Source of the DNA: Trichostrongylus colubriformis
Taxonomy: Eukaryota > Nematoda > Chromadorea > Rhabditida > Trichostrongylidae
NCBI GenBank assembly: GCA_963978905.1
Contig: OZ022257.1
Coordinates: forward strand, 22,589,774 to 22,653,773
Direction of reading: 5' to 3'
Length of the DNA stretch: 64,000 nt
Positions within the stretch are counted from its first letter, which is position 1. Every line of letters starts with the position of its first letter. This document shows, piece by piece, positions 19,427 through 28,529 of the stretch. A program made the position numbers and the translations under genes. The notes under the pieces are model-generated. The model had not been told where the DNA came from. It saw only the letters and a program-made list of their open reading frames with translations, and did no database searches.

Positions 19427-21250
19427 ATGGCGCGTGTGTACCTGGGCCGGCTTCCGTTCCGCGCCCGAGAAAGTGACATTGAAAGGTTTGTGAAGTATAT
19501 AAGTTAGTACTACTGGAGTTAGTGACCATTCGACAAAAGCATAAGCCGCGCCCAATCCTTGCAAAGTCCGGGCCGATTCGGTAAGCCTTTCTGTGCTCTA
19601 ACCATAGTTTAGAGATGCAGAGCATTGTGTATTGGCTCCTTTCTCCAATAGTGCCAGAGATTTTCCTTTCAACTTCCTTTTCATCATGAATAGTTTTTTT
19701 TATAGGTTCTTCCAAGGATATGGCAAAATCACCGACATCGCTATGAAGAGAGGCTTTGCATTCATTGAGTTCGAAAATAAAAGGGACGCTGAAGATGCTG
19801 TAGACGAGCTGAATGGACGCTCCATCTTGGGAGACCGGTGAGTGTTTTCAGATTTCAATGAGGCGAAACGTGCATAGCACCGTGCTCGGCGTTCGGCGCT
19901 GTTTTTCCCAATGCTTTCGGCTTGAGCCGTCGCTTAGGAGGAACCTCTGAAGTAAGGCTCGGGTAAAACTCAGCACTCGGGCATATGAGCCGATGTGTGT
20001 AGGGCGGTTTCGGGGGGATGGCAGCGCGACAGGTGAGTGCCCTCCCAAGTACATGAGCATCAAGAGCTTTTTGGCAGTAAAGTAAGCAGCAGTGATCTTT
20101 TCGCGACTAGAATGCCATGTCCGCGTGCGCTAACTTAGATAAAGAAATTAAGCTCGGCTTGGAGTTCAAGGTGTATGCTATATCCCACGTGTTCACTACC
20201 ACCGCTCTTCACCCCTGAAATGTTTCAATGTTTCTGCGATTTATTTATTTCAGAGTACTTGTGGAGATTGCGAAAGGTCGTCCTCATGGAAGTGACGTAT
20301 ACCGTTATCGCTCACGTTCACGCTCTCGCGATCGTAAGCGTCGTAGTCGTACACGTTCACGAAGCCGTGACCGCAGGCGAAGTAGGACTCCCAGGTAATT
20401 TTTTCATTCACCTTGAGGTTCATTAAGCTGTTTTCAATACTCACCATTTCAGAAGAGGACGTAGCCGCTCTCGCAGCCGCAGCGGATCTCCAAAACGACG
20501 ACGTTCTCGTGGAAGGCGTGATTCTAGCCGTTCAAGAAGTCGCAGCAGAACACCAGAGAAGAAGCGGCGCTCCAGGCGTCGCAGCAGGACCCCAAAGCGT
20601 GATAAGCGCTCTCCTAAAAGTTCACCGGAAAAAACTTCGAGCAGAAGTCCTTCGCCTAAGAAGGGTAGAAGTCTCAGCAGATCTGTGTCACCAGCAGCAG
20701 GAAAACGTGACTCAGTGTCGCCTAAAAGGAAACGCAGCATCTCTCCTAAGGTCAGCAAGAGGTCTCCCTCTCTTAGCCCATCCCCCAAAAAAGCAAGACG
20801 CAGTCGCAGTTCGTCTCGTGATAGTGGAGACCGTACCCCTTCCCCACGACGGGATAAATCGAGAAGCGCTAGTCCAGCTGTTGCTAAGGTACGCGTTGTG
20901 TTTACTCGAAAAAGGAATCGTTCAGGCTGAGTGGGATAATGCGCAAACAGCACTTTTTTACAATATTATTTTTGATCATTGGTGCACTGAAACGTCGCTC
21001 TGCGGTTAGCCCATTCGGCTTGATCACATATTTCAATGCATTTGCCACTCCGTTTAATCTTCACATTCAGAATGGAAGAAGCAAGTCATCGGAAGACAAT
21101 GGGGACCGTTCACCTCGTAGATCACGTTCTCGTAGTCCTGGTGGAAGCGGATCGGATCGCAGTCGTAGTGTAAGCCCAGAAGAAAATGGGAAACGTCGTC
21201 GATCATCGAGTGATCGCAGTGGACGCAGTATTTCTGATCGCGACGATTAG
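19427..21250 (+). CDS. rsp-5: SR-family splicing factor, single RRM (RSP-5 type)
   Basis: Serine/arginine-rich nuclear splicing regulator that binds exonic enhancers and recruits spliceosome components. Exons 19427-19485, 19706-19837, 20254-20394, 20453-20888, 21071-21250; phases agree and give 315 residues. One RRM occupies roughly residues 3-70, with RNP2 VYLGRL and RNP1 RGFAFIEF (35-42). It is followed directly by VEIAKGRPHGSD and a long RS domain rich in RSRSRSRDR and SP dipeptides. The absence of a second RRM separates it from RSP-1/2; the VEIAKGRP-HG linker matches my recollection of C. elegans RSP-5, though that protein has a shorter RS tail (about 208 residues). A donor-like GTGAGT lies 7 bp after the stop, so a 3' UTR intron is possible, as in self-regulated SR genes. 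SR identity is firm; the symbol is less so. Confidence 0.93.
19509..19652. mobile_element. MITE in SR intron 1
   Basis: Begins CTACTGGAGTTAGTGACC and ends near CTCCAATAGTGCC. It shares internal blocks (CATTCGACAAAAGCATAAG, GAGATGCAGAGCA) with the larger copy at 26838-27228. Confidence 0.7.
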
Positions 21251-22856
21251 AGGAAAGTGAGTGTTGCGGTTGCTTTTCATATTTACATGAGTCGAGAATT
21301 TGTGAAGCGACTGTCAGCCGCACTAAATTCGCAGTCTAATCCACAACTTTAAGTTCTCGGTTCATTATATGACCGCAATATCCTTTGACGTGTTGTGTTG
21401 TTTACGTGGTCATGAATCCCCTTACCTGAGGTCTTTACTGCGACTACTGTTGTCTCCTGTTCACAGTATTTGGTCCTATAATCGTTTGCATTTTTCAGTC
21501 TATCAATTTTGTCGCAGAGGTAATAGCGTGTGTTTTGTTTACATAAATATGTCATTGACTAATTGTTGTCTCTAAATTCGCTATTTGAGAGTTGCGCTCG
21601 AGGACGAGGTCAACGATCACGCACAATCCGCACCCCAAACCCATGCTCAATCGTTCCGTGGTCCAATGGTCCAACAGTTCAATCAGTCACCATCACATTC
21701 CACTGCCATTTCGATTCCCACGATCTCGTCGCTTTGCAAACAACTCAAAAAACAAACGTTCGAGGACATCTGCAGTCAGCTTGACGGTTGTTTGTAATTA
21801 TTTGCGAACTTCTCAATTGGCAACTTTCGCTTAGTCGAAAACGCTCGATCGCAGCTTATAGCAAAAAAGTTACGAGTTCTACTTCGTTACTGCGACAATC
21901 AGCCGTTTGCTATTACGCAACCGAGTGTGATGCAATATGGCATTCAGTGGATATGCGAGCAACCTCATTTCAGCGTTCTGGTACAGTGATGACCTGAGGT
22001 ACAGTTTTTAAGAAGTGCTTTTCCTAGAACCATATTTCACCACCAATTTGCAGAAATTTGCAATACAGGTTGTCCACCGCTGCAAAAGCATTTACAGCCA
22101 GCAGTCAATTGCAGTATCTGGTAAGCTCCTTCCACCTTAAAGGTTAGGCTGTAAGCATAATCTTGCAGGGCGACGGCATTTAAAAGAAATATGGGAACAG
22201 GGAAAGTGCATAGAGTGCGCCATCAATTGCATTGCTTCCTTCAAATGACGCTGTCGCAGCTTAATTTTCAGCACTTGGTGCTAGGACGGCATAATTCGCC
22301 ATGGCGTCGGTACATGGGCTTCCACTGCTTCATTTTTATGTATTCGCTATAAGTTGAGCAACTGCATATAACTGAATCTTGCATGGGTTAGTGCGAAAAC
22401 GTAGTGGTTAAATCAACTCTGTTGAGGTATCTTAGGGTTTGTAACCACATACAACCTGAATTCGCGTTCAGCTACCTCACTGGATCGAGACTATTCAGGT
22501 TAGTAGTACGTAATTCGTTCAGTTTTCTTGAGGAACAATAATTTGGGCAGCAAGCTACATATTTAGCACATTTGAAAACGATCCGCGAGTAGTGATTTCA
22601 ATATTTCCGTCAATGCCAAACTCTATCGAGGGTGGGTTCGGTGTCAGCTCCCCTGACGTCAGTCAAAAGTTCTGGTCTGATAGGATTGACTTGAATCCGT
22701 TCGGAAAGGTATAGAAGATTTTTAACGGATCGTTAGTTATCGTTTTTGAATAAAGCTTTGCTGGAGTCGTGTTCTTTCACGTTATGTATTGAAGTTGTGA
22801 TCTATGGATTGGAGAAACTGGTGGGAATAAGGCGTTAGGTCTCTGGGAACAAATAG
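21251..22856. other. Region downstream of the SR gene, no gene recognised
   Basis: May contain the SR 3' UTR: GTGAGT after the stop and a TTTTTCAG acceptor near 21491-21499 could define a UTR intron. AATAAA occurs at 22749-22754. Short overlapping open frames at 21563-21834 on the + strand were not recognised. Confidence 0.4.
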
Positions 22857-23724
22857 CTATATGAGAACTTGATATCAGATAGTTGAGAGCGGTTCCATAC
22901 TTGCTGTACGGCAGGCTAATTGCGTAGCCAAGTTGTTGAACCAGTCGATATGTGCAGAAATGTTTGGCCATATTCATGAATAGCTTGTGAGCTGAAGACC
23001 ACACAAGTGGTAGGTGAGGAGATTGATGCTGGGATTCGCATGCATCGGTCATGGTATTACGGTAGGAGTGCTCTGAGTAGGGCGTTAGATTGTTTTTAAG
23101 TTGTTGATTGTTTTTAAGTTGTTGAACCAGTCGATATGTGCAGAAATGTTTGGCCATATTCATGAATAGCTTGTGAGCTGAAGGCCACACAAGTGGTAGG
23201 TGAGGAGATTGATGCTGGGATTCGCATGCATCGGTCATGGTATTACGGTAGGAGTGCTCTGAGTAGGGCGTTAGATTGTTTTCATCTGTGGCGCAAAAAA
23301 AAAAAACCGTATCTTCTGTGTATTTGGCAGTAACATGGTCTCCATGTTTGACTGTTTAATTACAGGGGAGGAATTGCCTCTTCAGAAAGATGAGAACTTG
23401 ATATCAGATAGTTGAGAGCGGTTCCATACTTGCTGTACGGCAGGCTAATTGCGTAGCCAAGTTGTTGTACCAGTCGATATGTGCAGAAATGTTTGGCCAT
23501 ATTCATGAATAGCTTGTGAGCTGAAGACCACACAAGTGGTAGGTGAGGAGATTGATGCTGGGATTCGCATGCATCGGTCATGGTATTACGGTAGGAGTGC
23601 TCTGAGTAGGGCGTTAGATTGTTTTTATCTGTGGCGCAAAAAAACCGTATCTTCTGTGTATTTGGCAGTAACATGGTCTCCATGTTTGACTGTTTAATTA
23701 CAGGGGAGGAATTGCCTTTTCAGA
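22857..23724 (-). repeat. Three-copy tandem repeat with conserved open frame
   Basis: Copies of one block start near 22857, 23112 (truncated) and 23392. Periods are 186 bp (first to second) and 343 bp (second to third); the third unit includes a GTGGCGCAAAAA-to-GGGGAGGAATTGCC tail also found after the second. The - strand frame stays open in every copy (TDACESQHQSPHLPLVW, AHKLFMNMAKHFCTYRLVQQ). No family was recognised; it may be a decayed duplicated exon or a non-coding repeat. Confidence 0.7.
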
Positions 23725-24698
23725 GGCTCTAAGAAATAGCCCTCGTTGGCATCACACAGCTTCAGAAGACATCTTTTCCGGGCATAACACCGTGGAGCTT
23801 GTTGCTTTTCGTAACACAAGCGACCACGACGTTTAGACTTTTGTGGCCGTGGGATCGCGCTCGTTTCCCGCGCTAGCGCAAGTGATACGACGTCCGTCAC
23901 ATGAACACCTTGAAAACCTTTTATCTATCTGGTTGAGATTGTGCGCTGATCTATGTTTTCAAGATTTGGGAGTTATTATAGCCTTTTAGTGTAATAATAT
24001 CATACTGAATGATTACAAGCTCGTGACTGCTTTCTTGTGCAGTGCCAGCTTTATCTTTGCATGAAGTGTTTATTACATAAGCCCAATAAACGTGCCCGGT
24101 AGCAATTATCATACATTCAAAGTCGACAATTCAAAATTGTTCTGACAACAGGTATATTTCGTTTCTGACAACAGTGTATACGTGGGAGGGACACATAATT
24201 TTAAAGAACTCCATCGAAATACTGAAAGAGCGTGAATAAGTAACCGTGACGCGACGCCGTGTGACACGTCCCACGCGATCAGCAAGCTGAGACACCGTAC
24301 GCCCACACGGTCGTCACCGTGTTAGTTCTCTGTGCCGTTTTTTTTAGGGAGCGGCAGAAGCCCTGGTACAGTTAATCCCTTCCGCCATTACCTGAAAAAA
24401 ATAAAACTCTGGCAATACGATTTTCAACACGTGGAAATCAAGACGAGAGGAACAAAGTAATCCTTATCACATTACAGAATAGGAGAAGCGACTCCTGAAA
24501 AAAAAAATTGAGAGGAGATTTTCTCGTAATTTTAAACTGACATTCGATATGGATGTGCAAATGCAAGTTTACACACTCGCTAGGATTTCATGGAGAGCAG
24601 ATGAAGTAAAAAGAGCATAGAAACCAGTTATATCGTAAGCTGCACAAATTATATTGTGCAAATGAGGTGTAAGTTATGCTCGCAATGCATTTGCCGGT
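23725..24698. other. Gene-free stretch
   Basis: A/T-rich sequence between the tandem repeat and the Mutator-like element; nothing recognised. Confidence 0.4.
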
Positions 24699-24707
24699 TT
24701 CTCATTA

Positions 24708-24940
24708 ACAAGCAGTTAACTTCAGTACCCAACCAAACATTTACCGTAACCCTCAGTCGTCAATTTCGGTGTACGTGACGTAGAGTGCTCGTACCCGCGC
24801 CGGACTTCACGCTTAAAACTTGATGCAACATGCTCACGAGGCTATACGTTATTTTATGAGCTTTATTTACTTGTATTTGCTGGATTGCTTTTCGTATTTC
24901 GGTCACAATGGTAAAAAATGTTGATGACCATCACGGGGCT
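24708..24940 (+). repeat. Left terminal inverted repeat of the Pack-MULE
   Basis: Matches the reverse complement of 27256-27485, including GACGTAGAGTGCTCGTAC and CGAAATTGACGACTGAGG-type blocks, with some substitutions and small indels toward the inside. Confidence 0.85.
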
Positions 24941-25215
24941 TCCCCGTTCGAGCTCCATTGATTCGCATTTCGCAACACACTTCATCGGGAATTTCTCTTC
25001 TCTACTTGAGAGAACTCAACTTTTAATGGAAAACATTTATTGTTTTTGTAAGAATTAAATCACAAATACACAGTTCCCTATAATTGGTTGTTTTATTCAT
25101 ACGTAAATTCTTCTGAACTCATGAAATACTCGTCCTTCGAAGGCTTGATTTACCGATGTAGTGCGAACATCAAATTGTATTACTGCTGTTGTAGTGATTA
25201 AATTGCCCTGTTATC

Positions 25216-25565
25216 ATGGTGGATGCACTGGAACTTGGAGATGTCTTCAAAGAAGATGGGAGTTTTGATGAACTCACGGTCCCTGAAATCAGCGCCTCTG
25301 TAATCTTTTGGATCTGGCTACTATTTTATTACCAGTTCGGCTGTAACCCTAAACGATTATTTCAATAATGGCTTGCGCACTGTTTAGAACCCTGGACGTG
25401 TGAAGCTAGCCGAACCTATGGTTCAATGAGAAGACTGCAAAGCTATGCACGATAAGAGCCTCACAGTTGGATAGTTTCAATTGGCAGAGACTTGGAAATC
25501 GACCAGGTCTCAAAATGCGTTGTTCAGATGGAACGAAAATCCGTTTCGGCGGCTTTAGGGATTCT
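25216..25565 (+). pseudogene. SSRP1 (FACT complex, HMG-3/4-like) N-terminal fragment
   Basis: SSRP1 is the smaller subunit of the FACT histone chaperone. An ATG at 25216 opens MVDALELGDVFKE, the conserved N-terminus. The following residues (GSFDELTVPEIS) look frame-damaged relative to the family, and the frame then runs into non-homologous sequence. A second exon at 25467-25565, with a CAG acceptor and GTGAGT donor, reads SFNWQRLGNRPGLKMRCSDG then TKIRFGGFRDS. This matches C. elegans HMG-4 (TWQRLGNKPG, RFGGFKD). Nothing of the later SSRP1 domains or HMG box follows. It is therefore a captured 5' fragment of a gene whose full copy must lie elsewhere. Confidence 0.85.
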
Positions 25566-25727
25566 GTGAGTGAAAAAACGAATCACGGATGCGCCAATAT
25601 TCTCATTTTCCTGATCGATACATACCCCTGCATGACGCGAATGCGCCAATTCTTTCAAATCGCGGATGCGCTAAAAATGGTTACCATGATTCCCAGTCGA
25701 GAAGTAAACTATTCAAACCGACTGCAG

Positions 25728-26121
25728 GATGTGCCCTTCGACTCAAAAGCATTGCAACCGCCTGGAGAGGCAAGCTACGATCTAGCAAAAACTGCAAACT
25801 TGAATGGTGCAATGCTGAACGAACTTATCGCTAGACTCTGGCATTTCCAGTGAGTTATATCAGATACTCTTGAGCAAAAAAGGATGTAAACCGGAATTAT
25901 ATTTAAACTTCTACAAATGTAAACTCTGTATCATTCCATTACAATTTTGTATTAACAACAGTGGAGATATTGGTGCAATAAATCGTACAACGAGAAAGAC
26001 CACCGTGCAGCAGTCAGATCATAAAACGAGATCAGTAGCACTTACATCAATGTTCAGTGAAAAAAGATCAACCAAAAAGTTCATAAAACCGGTGAAGAAA
26101 GGGCTAGTTATGTTTCTATGA
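25728..26121 (+). pseudogene. Two unidentified exon-like blocks downstream of the SSRP1 fragment
   Basis: Block 1, 25728-25849: CTGCAG acceptor, phase 0, reading DVPFDSKALQPPGEASYD then LAKTANLNGAMLNELIARLW, ending CA|GTGAGT. Block 2, 25962-26121: AACAACAG acceptor, completing the split codon and reading GDIGAINRTTRKTTVQQS through KKFIKPVKKGLVMFL to a TGA. The phases of SSRP1 exon 2, block 1 and block 2 are all compatible, so a spliced chimeric mRNA could keep one reading frame. I do not recognise the source gene(s). It could be a chimeric gene, or captured debris with chance splice sites. Confidence 0.45.
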
Positions 26122-26123
26122 TA

Positions 26124-26297
26124 TCACAGATGCGAATCTTTGGAATGTATTTCAATTACGTCATCAGCTTTCATCCCAACAGCTTCTGGACTATCCTGAT
26201 CACTAAGAACTTCGCTGTCAAACACCAGCTTGTATATAGGCTTTGTCAACTTCAGCTCCTCTGCAATGCGCTTTTTCGCATCAGAAAACGGCCCGGT
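26124..26297 (-). pseudogene. Terminal exon with SUMO-like (Rad60-SLD) domain
   Basis: The - strand exon starts after ATTGTAG, runs 58 codons in phase 0 and ends in TGA (26126-26124). It reads KRIAEELKLTKPIYKLVFDS, EVLSDQDSPEAVGMKADD, VIEIHSKDSHL. The FDS-E-x-L-x5-SPE-x-x-GM-x5-VIEI pattern is that of the Rad60/NFATC2IP SUMO-like domain. It is the C-terminal exon only. Its stop lies 2 bp from the stop of the opposing + strand block, so two gene tails meet inside the element. The reading frame is intact in this exon. Confidence 0.75.
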
Positions 26298-26637
26298 CTA
26301 CAATATTTTATTTATTGGATTTGTAAGCACTTAAAAGGTAGGGTGCAGCTACTACTTACCAGACTCATATACACACAGCGTGGCCGACCGTTGGCAAATA
26401 TACATTTAACTCACATGAAATTGCGATCGTTGGCAAGATCTTCCTCATACTTTGAGTAAGATTTGAGTGAGAAAACGTTAACCACAGCAAGCTACCACAT
26501 CTAATTTACACCGTAGATCGGCGACTTGAGTCGTTTCCGATATACATATTGGAATCGCCCTGAATCTCCTTGATTGAAAACTTCAAAAAGGATGGAAAAA
26601 AAAATGTTCGAAATGATACCAGACACTCGAAACTCAC

Positions 26638-26707
26638 CACTGCTACCTTCGCCACGCTATTCATCAGAAACCTTTAGCTCAGCAACAACCGACTTTGCCT
26701 GCGACAC
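26638..26707 (-). pseudogene. Possible upstream exon of the SUMO-like fragment
   Basis: Bounded by TTTACAG and GTGAGT on the - strand. One frame reads VSQAKSVVAELKVSDE and then meets TAG before the donor; the other frames also stop. It may be a dead captured exon of the same source gene. Confidence 0.3.
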
Positions 26708-26837
26708 CTGTAAATAGTCTCTTAATTCCCAACGAATAACCCATATCACCAGTGAAAGATCTCGAGCCCAACTTGAGCAGCTACACTTACACCATACCTG
26801 AAGCTATAGAAAACGAAAATGTGGAAGCGGAATAGGC

Positions 26838-27228
26838 GCTACTGGAGTTAGGGGGGGGCCACTCGACAAAAGCATAAGTTGCGCCCAATTTCTGCTTATA
26901 GGTACTCTCAAGGTTATTTTATGCCTAGATACAGCTAACTAACTAAGAAAACGAAGCAGTTATTCCTCCATTAGTATGTAACGAGAAATTTCCTTCAACT
27001 AGACTAAACAACTACTTACGCGTATTCGCCTAAGCCTAGGGAAAAGGAATCTCCTCCTCCAAGGCTTAGGTTAACATAGGATAGGAAAAAAGCACGAATT
27101 TGCTTCATAAAAATCGTTTCTTTGTAAAATTCGAACCCGATTTTGGCAGGCGCTGTGACTTCTCTGCGCTGTAACATAGCGTTAGAGACGCAGAGCACAG
27201 TGCGCTGGCCCCCCCTAACTCCAGTAGC
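26838..27228. mobile_element. MITE nested in the Pack-MULE
   Basis: 391 bp with inverted ends GCTACTGGAGTTAGGGGGG and CCCCCCTAACTCCAGTAGC. Same family as the short copy in SR intron 1 (19509-19652). Confidence 0.8.
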
Positions 27229-27255
27229 ACCGCGGAATATAGCAGTAGCAAAGGC

Positions 27256-27485
27256 CCCATGGTGGTCATCAACATTTCATACCATTGTGACCGAAATAGG
27301 CGAAGCAATTTCAGCAAATACAAGTAAATAAAGCTCACAGAACATTGTATAGACTCGTTATCATGTTGCATCATGTTTTGAGCGTGAAGTCGGGCGCGAG
27401 TACGAGCACTCTACGTCACGTACACCGAAATTGACGACTGAGGGTTACGGTAAATGTTGGTTGGGTACTGAAGTTAGCCGCTTGT
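27256..27485 (-). repeat. Right terminal inverted repeat of the Pack-MULE
   Basis: Inverted partner of 24708-24940. The outermost 30 bases differ from the left end at only a few positions. Confidence 0.85.
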
Positions 27486-27494
27486 TTCTCATTA

Positions 27495-28150
27495 TTACAG
27501 TGGAACATGGCCGTCTTCGGAGTACAAAAACCGCATCGTCATTATGAAAAATTCAAAATAACTAGTCATCAAAAAAAAAACATTTTGCGAATCTTCAGGC
27601 TGGGAGTTAGCATCATAACAAACGAAAAAACAACGTTTACGGTTCAGGATTGTGGAGCAGTTCACGATGTGTGCCTCATGCAAAAAGAAGAGTAGGTGTG
27701 TATTTTAGCCTGAATGCTAGGTAGGGGAAGGAGCATAGGGTGGGTGAAACAATTTCATATGCAAGAAGGGGTTTTCACAAGAGAATCGGTCCACTCAGCT
27801 AATAAGACGATGTCACTGTGTGGCTTTACTGCTATAGTCTCGCTTTCATTCATCTATATCTCCTTGAATCGTAGCTAGAAGAGATGAGCTGCTGGTGTAG
27901 CTATATGCTTTTTTTGTTCTACAAAACGGTGCTATTTACTTTTCGATTCCTCCATTTGCTTAATACCTAAGAGGTTGAGAAATAAAGTAATCTGAAGACA
28001 AGAATCGCACTCTCGACATTTCCTCTTCTTCGTCGACCATCGATGCCGAAAAATGCATGCGCATTCGTTTTCGATAGAGCTCTGCAAATCAGTTTTATTT
28101 GTTTTTGATCGTTTGATTGTTTCTACAAGGATGCTGAGTTATGGGCAAAA
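27495..28150. other. Gene-free stretch right of the Pack-MULE
   Basis: Overlapping opposite-strand open frames of about 62 codons at 27495-27695 show no recognisable motif. Nothing else seen. Confidence 0.35.
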
Positions 28151-28154
28151 GCTT

Positions 28155-28229
28155 CGGTGGCGGACGGGACTCGAACCCGCACTTTATCCTTTCCGGGGAT
28201 ATGTGCTAATCCATTACACTACCGACACC
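28155..28229 (-). pseudogene. tRNA-like sequence, copy 1
   Basis: On the - strand a cloverleaf can be drawn. The acceptor stem GTGTCGG/CCGCCAC has one mismatch and the D arm is GTGTAATGGATTAGCAC. The anticodon stem TATCC/GGATA has loop CCGGAAA, and the T arm is GCGGG-TTCGAGT-CCCGT. The loop has C at position 33 instead of U and would give an unusual GGA anticodon. With a near-identical second copy in a shared repeat unit, a tRNA-derived repeat or pseudogene is more likely than a working tRNA. Confidence 0.55.
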
Positions 28230-28345
28230 ACCTTCACCCTAACTCAGCTTTCTGAATGGTATATTTACCATAGCTTATCAGCACTCACACGTATAACGTG
28301 TTGAGCCGGTTGGCCAATATCGGCATCGAACCGTGAAGCTGAAAG

Positions 28346-28431
28346 CTTTAGTAATGATTTTGATACTTTTAATTTTTGATAACTGCTGTTTATCGCCGCA
28401 GCTCGCGATGCGAAAGTTACTACAAGGATGC
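28346..28431 (-). repeat. Repeat shared with 5677-5755
   Basis: About 65 bp (TTTCGCATCGCGAGCTGCGG, CGATAAACAGC, ATCAAAAATTAAAAGTATC) is nearly identical to 5677-5755 in opposite orientation. It abuts tRNA-like copy 2. Confidence 0.8.
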
Positions 28432-28452
28432 TGAGTTATGGGCAAAAGCTTC

Positions 28453-28521
28453 GGTGGCGGACGGGACTCGAACCCGCACTTTATCCTTTCCGGGGATATG
28501 TGCTAATCCATTACACTACCG
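28453..28521 (-). pseudogene. tRNA-like sequence, copy 2 (5' truncated)
   Basis: Identical to copy 1 through the D, anticodon and T arms but lacks the first acceptor bases. Both copies are preceded on the + strand by the same CTACAAGGATGCTGAG to GCAAAAGCTTC leader. Confidence 0.55.
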
Positions 28522-28529
28522 TTTGATTG

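Larger units (their letters stand above)
24699..27494. mobile_element. Pack-MULE-like element carrying host gene fragments
   Basis: The element proper is 24708-27485 (2778 bp). The inverted repeats are about 230 bp, starting ACAAGCAGTTAACTTCAG on the left and, inverted, ACAAGCGGCTAACTTCAG on the right. The exact 9-mer TTCTCATTA flanks it (24699-24707, 27486-27494). Long inverted repeats with a 9 bp target duplication define Mutator-like transposons. No MuDR-type transposase was recognised. Instead the interior holds SSRP1 N-terminal exons (+), unidentified exon-like blocks (+), a SUMO-like terminal exon (-) and a nested MITE. This is the arrangement called Pack-MULE in plants. Boundaries are seen directly; the capture interpretation is inference. 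Confidence 0.85.

Noticed and set aside
20413..21009. Long open frames on both strands across the RS domain region
   Set aside because: They are other-frame shadows of the SR gene's repetitive RS codons in exons 4-5; the + strand frame used by the gene explains the region.
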